Origin: Bacteroidia bacterium
Lineage (GTDB): Bacteria; Bacteroidota; Bacteroidia; NS11-12g; UBA955
Assembly (NCBI GenBank): GCA_014376345.1
Contig: JACMRS010000220.1
Coordinates: 1 to 11,887 of the forward strand
DNA length: 11,887 nucleotides
Reading direction: 5' to 3'
Part shown: positions 7,635 to 11,887 of the stretch, piece after piece
Position numbering within the stretch: the stretch's first letter is position 1
How the letters are laid out: every line of letters begins with the position of its first letter
The notes under the pieces: generated by a model
What the model was told of the DNA's origin: nothing
Databases searched by the model: none
What the model saw: only the letters and a program-made list of their open reading frames with translations
Program-made: the position numbers and the translations under genes

Positions 7635-8399
7635 TTAAAATCCGTGTAGTTCCGGGTGTTTGTATCCAAATGGAGCCATTGGTCTTGGTGGCACATTGTA
7701 AACACCGGGATACATCAGAGGATCAAAAAATCTGGTTCTGTTGTTATAACCCGACCTTCTGCAAATATTCGAAGAGACACCTCTTGTAACCGTCATGCCA
7801 CTATAAGTTATAATTTTGTTTCTATTTGAATAAATTTTTATTTCTGTTAAAAGCATACATCCTGAAGTGTCACATATTTCCAGCAAAGAAGAATCCATAC
7901 TGATATCGCCATCATTTAAAACTATTTTAAAGTTACCGTTTTTATCTGTAACAACTGATTTTATTATTGTATCTTTTTGATAAAAATTCACATTTACGGA
8001 TTGTTTTTTTTCTTTAGTTTCAGAGTTTTTAACTCGTCCTTTTATTGTAATCGGATATTGAAGGTTTTTAATCAAAGTATCCATTTTTACAGTATCAGCT
8101 TCCATAATAGTCTGTGCGTTTACATCATTTGAAATTGAACCAAGCAAACCCAGGATACTGATTGGAATAATTTTTAAAAATGAAAGATGCAAAACCGGTT
8201 TAGGAAATGTAAACTGACTGGTATTCATTTGAGCACAAAAGTGCGGAGGAAGTTTTTCCAGCTCTTTTATAAACTCATTATTTTCGAGACCACTTAAATC
8301 TTTAATTGTTTTATTGCAGCTTTTGCATGGAGCCTCATTGGTAAGAGGATCAAAATTAAGATTGGCATTACAAGGGAATATCATTACAGGCTTTTCCAT
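7635..8399 (-). CDS. four-Cys N-terminal, single-pass protein with carboxypeptidase-regulatory-like domain
   Basis: A 254-residue protein of a type common in Bacteroidota but of unknown role. Residues 1-60 hold a four-cysteine pattern (C10, C25, C28, C55) around CKSCNKTIKDLSG, resembling the small zinc-ribbon-like motif (CxxCxKxVxDFS) that precedes many regulatory-like proteins in this phylum. A hydrophobic stretch at about 70-90 (VLHLSFLKIIPISILGLLGS), ending near NAQ, is a membrane anchor or internal signal. Residues 116-160 (ITIKGRVKNSE, SVNVNFYQKD, VVTDKNGNFKIVL) have the beta-sandwich signature of carboxypeptidase-regulatory-like or transthyretin-like domains. The C-terminal 40 residues are rich in Pro, Tyr, Arg and Gly. 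This suggests Cys motif inside and beta domain in the periplasm. The start at 8399 keeps C10; M6 is a possible alternative. The gene lies 108 bases downstream of guaB on the same strand and is convergent with rimK. Confidence 0.8.
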   Translation of the reverse strand: MEKPVMIFPCNANLNFDPLTNEAPCKSCNKTIKDLSGLENNEFIKELEKLPPHFCAQMNTSQFTFPKPVLHLSFLKIIPISILGLLGSISNDVNAQTIMEADTVKMDTLIKNLQYPITIKGRVKNSETKEKKQSVNVNFYQKDTIIKSVVTDKNGNFKIVLNDGDISMDSSLLEICDTSGCMLLTEIKIYSNRNKIITYSGMTVTRGVSSNICRRSGYNNRTRFFDPLMYPGVYNVPPRPMAPFGYKHPELHGF

Positions 8400-8403
8400 A
8401 ACT

Positions 8404-8411
8404 CGAAATTA
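8404..8411 (-). promoter_or_regulatory. possible -7 box for the four-Cys protein gene
   Basis: Minus-strand TAATTTCG matches TAnnTTTG at all but one fixed position and ends four bases before the ATG at 8399. No TTG is seen at the expected -33 distance. If used, the mRNA would be leaderless or nearly so, and the gene would not depend on read-through from guaB. Confidence 0.32.
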
Positions 8412-8507
8412 GCCGTAATTATTTTTAACTACACACTGTATTTTACAAGAGGTCGGCAATTTTATACCAACGTCTTAAACAAGCATTAAAATTTTAAATT
8501 AAGGAAA

Positions 8508-9992
8508 TTACCTGCTGTAATTCGGAGCCTCTTTGGTAATTGTAATGTCGTGAGGGTGACTTTCTTTTATTCCTGAATTGGTGATACGCATAAACTGCGC
8601 TGTTTGTAATTCTGTGATGGTTGCTGAACCACAATAACCCATGCCAGCTCTTAATCCGCCGATATATTGATAAATTACTTCACCCACTCTGCCTTTAAAT
8701 GCTACTGAACCAACAATACCTTCAGGTACCAGTTTTGATATTTCTGCTTCAGCATCCTGAAAATATCGGTCTTTACTGCCTTCTTTCATTGCTTCAATAC
8801 TGCCCATGCCACGGTAGTTTTTTACTTTACGGCCTTCATAAATGCTTGTATCGCCAGGGCTTTCATCTGTTCCGGCGAAAAGACTTCCTGCCATAATACA
8901 ACTAGCACCTGCTACAATTGCTTTCACTAAATCACCACTGTATCTGATTCCACCATCAGCTATAATTGGAATGCCTGAACCTTTAACTGCTTCTGCACAT
9001 TCCATAATTGCTGTAAGTTGGGGAACACCAATACCGGCAATAATCCTGGTAGTACAAATACTTCCGGGACCTACACCTACTTTAATTGCGTCGGCACCTG
9101 CTTTTACTAATGCTTTTGCGGCATCGCCTGTTGCAACGTTACCTACAATAACCTGAAGTTTAGGAAAAGATTTTTTTATTTTTTTAAGCTCATCAACAAC
9201 TCCTTTAGAATGTCCGTGTGCTGTATCCAGAGTGATTACATCAACTTCTGCATCTGTAAGTGCCTGAACGCGTTCTATTGTGTCTGCAGTAATTCCTACA
9301 GCTGCACCTACAAGTAACCGGCCGTGTTTGTCTTTACATGCTTTGGGATAATTTTTAACTTTTTGAATATCCTTATAAGTAATCAGTCCAATCAGAATGC
9401 CTTTTTTATCAACTATCGGAAGTTTTTCAATTTTATGTTGTTGTAAAATAACTTCCGCTTTTATCAAATCTGTACCTTCAGAAGCTGTAACCAGATTTTT
9501 AGTGGTCATAACTTCCTTAATTTTCTTAGACATGTTTTTTTCAAAACGAAGATCGCGATTAGTCAGAATGCCAATAAGCTTACTGTCTTTTGGGTCGATT
9601 ATCGGAATGCCACCAATATGGTGTTCTTTCATCAGCTTAAATGCATCTTTTAAAGTGGCATTGCCATTTAAAGTAATTGGATGCTGGATCATGCCATTTT
9701 CAGAACGTTTTACCTTCATGACCTCTTTTGCCTGTTGGGCAATGGTCATGTTTTTATGTATGATACCGATACCGCCTTCACGAGCCATTGCAATAGCCAT
9801 ATCCGATTCAGTAACAGTATCCATTGCTGCAGAAACTAATGGAATGTTGATGGAAATTGTACGCGTCAACATTGTAGTTGTATTGACATCTCTTGGTAAA
9901 ACCTCTGAATAGCGCGGTACAACCAGCACATCATCAAACGTAAAACTTTCAGAAATAACTTTTGTTTGGGGGGAAGAAACTTGTTTAGACAT
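8508..9992 (-). CDS. guaB: inosine-5'-monophosphate dehydrogenase
   Basis: Cytosolic enzyme that oxidises IMP to XMP with NAD+, the committed step of guanine nucleotide synthesis. Its 494 residues are the normal length. In order: the N-terminal barrel start TFDDVLVVPRYSEVLP (18-33); PLVSAAMDTV (51-60); two CBS domains at about 95-210, the usual site of ATP/GTP control; VDVITLDTAHGH (250-261); VGVGPGSICTTRI with catalytic C313; IIADGGIRYSGD (343-354); YRGMGS (393-398); DRY (408-410), the Arg-Tyr pair that activates water; the flap EGIVG (424-428); and the C-terminal RAGMGYCGS (448-456). The ATG at 9990-9992 gives the standard N-terminus. It is transcribed divergently from padR across a 206-base spacer. 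No guaA is next to it. No clear intrinsic terminator follows. Confidence 0.97.
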   Translation of the reverse strand: MSKQVSSPQTKVISESFTFDDVLVVPRYSEVLPRDVNTTTMLTRTISINIPLVSAAMDTVTESDMAIAMAREGGIGIIHKNMTIAQQAKEVMKVKRSENGMIQHPITLNGNATLKDAFKLMKEHHIGGIPIIDPKDSKLIGILTNRDLRFEKNMSKKIKEVMTTKNLVTASEGTDLIKAEVILQQHKIEKLPIVDKKGILIGLITYKDIQKVKNYPKACKDKHGRLLVGAAVGITADTIERVQALTDAEVDVITLDTAHGHSKGVVDELKKIKKSFPKLQVIVGNVATGDAAKALVKAGADAIKVGVGPGSICTTRIIAGIGVPQLTAIMECAEAVKGSGIPIIADGGIRYSGDLVKAIVAGASCIMAGSLFAGTDESPGDTSIYEGRKVKNYRGMGSIEAMKEGSKDRYFQDAEAEISKLVPEGIVGSVAFKGRVGEVIYQYIGGLRAGMGYCGSATITELQTAQFMRITNSGIKESHPHDITITKEAPNYSR

Positions 9993-9993
9993 T

Positions 9994-10018
9994 GCAAATA
10001 AGCGTTATGGTTATTTGC
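9994..10018 (-). repeat. perfect inverted repeat in the guaB leader
   Basis: GCAAATAA and TTATTTGC form a perfect 8-bp inverted repeat around a 9-base loop, ending one base before the guaB ATG. The guaB promoter predicts transcription starting near 10016-10019, so the hairpin would take up almost the whole 5' leader. There is no T tract and it is AT-rich, so it is not a terminator. It could be an RNA hairpin limiting access to the start codon or a DNA operator just below the promoter. Confidence 0.6.
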
Positions 10019-10022
10019 CGTG

Positions 10023-10053
10023 CAAAATTAGATTAAATTATTCAAATAGCAAA
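10023..10053 (-). promoter_or_regulatory. guaB: guaB promoter
   Basis: Minus-strand TTTG (plus 10050-10053), 19 bases, then TAATTTTG (plus 10023-10030) is a perfect match to the Bacteroidota housekeeping promoter (TTG, about 19-21 bases, TAnnTTTG). The predicted transcript start is about 24-27 bases before the guaB ATG. Confidence 0.65.
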
Positions 10054-10149
10054 GTAAATTGAGTTTATATCAATACTTAAACCACTTCTTAAAAGTTTAA
10101 AATATGTTTTTAAATTAAAAATGTCGGGTTAAAATAGATTTTAATCGAA

Positions 10150-10178
10150 TATAGTACTTTGTATTGCATAGTACTATA
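10150..10178. promoter_or_regulatory. palindromic PadR operator candidate
   Basis: TATAGTACT and AGTACTATA form a perfect 9-bp inverted repeat separated by 11 bases. It lies 20 bases upstream of padR and spans the -33 element of the padR promoter. PadR regulators commonly bind palindromes of this kind (ATGT/ATAC-type half sites) and repress their own operon, so an autoregulatory site is the natural reading. The assignment to this PadR protein is inference from position and symmetry. Confidence 0.7.
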
Positions 10179-10194
10179 ATTTATTTTATATTTG
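10163..10194 (+). promoter_or_regulatory. padR-pspC promoter
   Basis: TATATTTG at 10187-10194 is a perfect TAnnTTTG -7 box. A TTG at 10164-10166 lies 20 bases upstream, the expected -33 spacing. The box ends four bases before the padR ATG, so transcription should begin at or within a base or two of the start codon, giving a leaderless mRNA. The -33 element sits inside the palindromic operator candidate. Confidence 0.7.
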
Positions 10195-10198
10195 CAGC

Positions 10199-10549
10199 AT
10201 GGATTTGGAAAATACGCAATCGCAAATGCGAAAGGGCATTTTGGAATATTGCATTCTCTGTATTATTGAAAACCGGGAATGTTATGCATCTGATATTCTT
10301 GAATCAATGAAAAAAGCTAAACTGATTGTTGTTGAAGGTACTTTGTATCCTTTGTTGACAAGGTTGAAAAATGCAGGGTTGTTAAGTTATAAATGGGAAG
10401 AATCAAAAAGCGGTCCTCCCCGAAAATATTACGACCTAACAACAGAAGGACAGAAGTTTATTAAAGAACTTTCGCAGACCTGGATTGAACTGGAAACTGC
10501 TGTTAAAATTATTTCAAACGCAAATAACAAATTAAATACAAAAATATGA
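10199..10549 (+). CDS. PadR family transcriptional regulator
   Basis: DNA-binding protein of 116 residues, the usual length for the short PadR subfamily. The winged helix-turn-helix is clear: MRKGILEYCILCII (10-23), the YASDILESMKK helix (29-39), the recognition region EGTLYPLLTRLKNAGLLSYKW (46-66), and the wing SGPPRKYYDLTTEG (71-84). A short C-terminal helix (about 85-106) should dimerise it. The ATG at 10199 directly follows a strong -7 box, so the start is well fixed. Its stop overlaps the PspC gene start as ATGA. Regulators of this type are often found next to PspC-domain genes in Bacteroidota and are thought to control them; the ligand or signal is unknown. A palindrome across its promoter supports self-repression. 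Confidence 0.92.
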   Translation: MDLENTQSQMRKGILEYCILCIIENRECYASDILESMKKAKLIVVEGTLYPLLTRLKNAGLLSYKWEESKSGPPRKYYDLTTEGQKFIKELSQTWIELETAVKIISNANNKLNTKI

Positions 10550-11887
10550 ATAAGATTATCACTGCAAATATCAACAGCTTTGTTTTTCCTATTGATGAAC
10601 CTGCTTATGACAGCCTGAATATTTATCTTGAATCAATAAAGCTTAAAGTGAGCGAAAGTGAAGTTTTTTCGGATATTGAAAACCGTATCGCCGAGCTGTT
10701 CGACCACAAACTTAAAAATGGTAGTCAGGCTATTTTTCAATCGGATATTGATGAAATTATTAAACAGATTGGAAGTGCAGAGCAGTTTTCTGATGAATCA
10801 TCCGAAGATGATAATCAAAAAGAAAAGGATTTTGAAAAAACAAACAGAAAAGCAAACCGTCGCTTATACCGAAACCCTGATGAAAAAGTACTTGGTGGTG
10901 TTTGTAGCGGTATTGCTGCATATTTTAATATTGATCCGGTTATTGTAAGGCTTGCCCTTGGAGTTTCATTTTTCTTTTTTGGAACTGGCTTTCTCCTTTA
11001 TATCTTTTTAATGTTAATTATTCCAAAAGCTCAAACACCTGCAGAAAAACTTGAAATGAGAGGTGAAACTGTCGATTATAAGAATATATCTAAAACACTT
11101 CATAACGAATTCAAACAGACTTATGACCACTTTAAACCAGAGTTAAAGAATGGCTTTGAACTTTTTGTTTCTTTGTTTTTGAAAATAGCAATGATAATTG
11201 GTATCATAATATTAGTCAGCATGTTCATTCCGGGTTGCATGGTGGTTTTTTCGGGTATTGGAATAGCATCATTGTATCTGCCGGTTTTCAGTCAGTATAT
11301 GTTTATGACAGAATCACAAGGTCTGATTATTCTGGCAGGATTGATTCTGTTTCTGATCATTCCTTTAATTGCGGTTGCTTATAAAATTATCCGGATTATT
11401 TTTAAAACACAAAGAATGAAAAGGTTTTTGAAAATCAGCCTGATAGCTTTTTGGTTTATAGGTTTTGGATTGCTTTCTTATAGTACCTTTATCATTGGAA
11501 GTCAATTTTCTTCAACAGGTAAAACATCTGAAACATTTTCATGCACTTTAGACAGTTCACAGAAAACATTTGTTGTTAAATTAAATGATGAGCCCGGACA
11601 TTATACTTTTGATAGAAATAACAATGACTATAATTTAACATCAACAGAAGATCTGAGGAGTTTTCTTAATGAAAAAATCAGCAGTAATGTTCATATTATA
11701 GTTCAGCGTACCTCTGCCAGACAGCCACTTGTAACAATAGAAAAAAGATCTGCAGGTAATAACAGATCTGTTGCTATGAATAATGCCAAATCTATCAGCT
11801 ACAATTATAAATATAATGATACTACGTTGTCACTTAACACTTATTTTACTATCAAAAATAACCAGCTATGGCGCAATCAAAAGATTG
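10546..11887 (+). CDS. PspC-domain membrane protein, 3' end cut by the window
   Basis: Partial gene: 447 codons are open from the ATG at 10546 to the window end with no stop. Residues 1-82 form a soluble helical N-terminal domain (FVFPIDEPAYDSLNIYLESI, then IENRIAELF) seen ahead of PspC domains in Bacteroidota. An acidic and lysine-rich linker follows (85-104). The PspC domain is at about 106-163 (RRLYRNPDEKVLGGVCSGIAAYF, then a membrane helix ending LIIPKA). Further hydrophobic segments lie near 206-226, 228-247, 262-285 and 294-318. After residue 320 comes a polar region, probably periplasmic and beta-rich. PspC proteins sense or respond to inner-membrane stress in the phage-shock system; no pspA or pspB is visible here. 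The ATGA overlap with padR shows they are one operon. The C-terminal domain and downstream partners are outside the window. Confidence 0.88.
   Translation, partial: MNKIITANINSFVFPIDEPAYDSLNIYLESIKLKVSESEVFSDIENRIAELFDHKLKNGSQAIFQSDIDEIIKQIGSAEQFSDESSEDDNQKEKDFEKTNRKANRRLYRNPDEKVLGGVCSGIAAYFNIDPVIVRLALGVSFFFFGTGFLLYIFLMLIIPKAQTPAEKLEMRGETVDYKNISKTLHNEFKQTYDHFKPELKNGFELFVSLFLKIAMIIGIIILVSMFIPGCMVVFSGIGIASLYLPVFSQYMFMTESQGLIILAGLILFLIIPLIAVAYKIIRIIFKTQRMKRFLKISLIAFWFIGFGLLSYSTFIIGSQFSSTGKTSETFSCTLDSSQKTFVVKLNDEPGHYTFDRNNNDYNLTSTEDLRSFLNEKISSNVHIIVQRTSARQPLVTIEKRSAGNNRSVAMNNAKSISYNYKYNDTTLSLNTYFTIKNNQLWRNQKI

Noticed and set aside
8487..8502. TTAAAATTTTAA palindrome just past the guaB stop codon as a terminator
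   Set aside because: Stem is entirely A/T with no loop and no following T tract on the minus strand.
8842..9912. Long open frames on the plus strand opposite guaB (8842-9156 and 9397-9912)
   Set aside because: They lie wholly inside a strongly conserved IMP dehydrogenase gene, have low-complexity Ile/Pro/Ala-rich translations and no promoter; they are antisense shadows.
10658..10948. Plus-strand frame of 96 codons within the PspC region
   Set aside because: Out-of-frame shadow. The true frame from 10546 encodes the PspC domain and stays open to the window end.

Overview
The window looks like chromosomal DNA from a member of the Bacteroidota. Four things point that way: low G+C with an AT-rich background; a type III glutamine synthetase (about 730 residues) as the glutamine synthetase present; promoters of the Bacteroidota form (-33 TTG, -7 TAnnTTTG) instead of -35/-10 sigma-70 boxes; and a PadR plus PspC gene pair with an N-terminal extension familiar from this phylum. 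No species is assigned. No tRNA, rRNA, CRISPR array, insertion sequence or phage gene was seen, and no gene-free stretch exceeds about 206 bases.

Layout. (1) 69-1073 (+): gpsA, glycerol-3-phosphate dehydrogenase, with a GTG start. (2) 1132-1980 (-): an unrecognised, very AT-rich lipoprotein-like gene, convergent with gpsA. (3) 2134-4320 (-): type III glutamine synthetase with a GAAA-loop terminator behind it and a promoter ahead. (4) 4444-7602 (+): a three-gene run with overlapping ends: an MsbA-type ABC exporter, a small DTGA-motif protein of the RimB/'ATP-dependent zinc protease' family, and RimK, the ATP-grasp ligase that glutamylates ribosomal protein S6. (5) 7635-8399 (-): a protein with an N-terminal four-Cys motif, one membrane segment and a carboxypeptidase-regulatory-like beta domain. 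(6) 8508-9992 (-): guaB, IMP dehydrogenase, with a perfect inverted repeat filling its short leader. (7) 10199-11887 (+): a PadR regulator overlapping a PspC-domain membrane protein that runs off the window end. A long palindrome lies across the padR promoter.

How they work together. Most genes are housekeeping: phospholipid precursor (gpsA), nitrogen assimilation (glnN), guanine nucleotide synthesis (guaB) and ribosome modification (rimK). The regulated units are the exporter/RimB-like/RimK run, where overlaps imply translational coupling, and the padR-pspC unit, which looks like a self-regulated envelope-stress operon. No clearly new defence or mobile system was found. The most useful leads are the padR operator, the guaB leader hairpin, the exporter-protease-ligase linkage, and three genes whose -7 box sits only 4-5 bases before the start codon, suggesting leaderless mRNAs.
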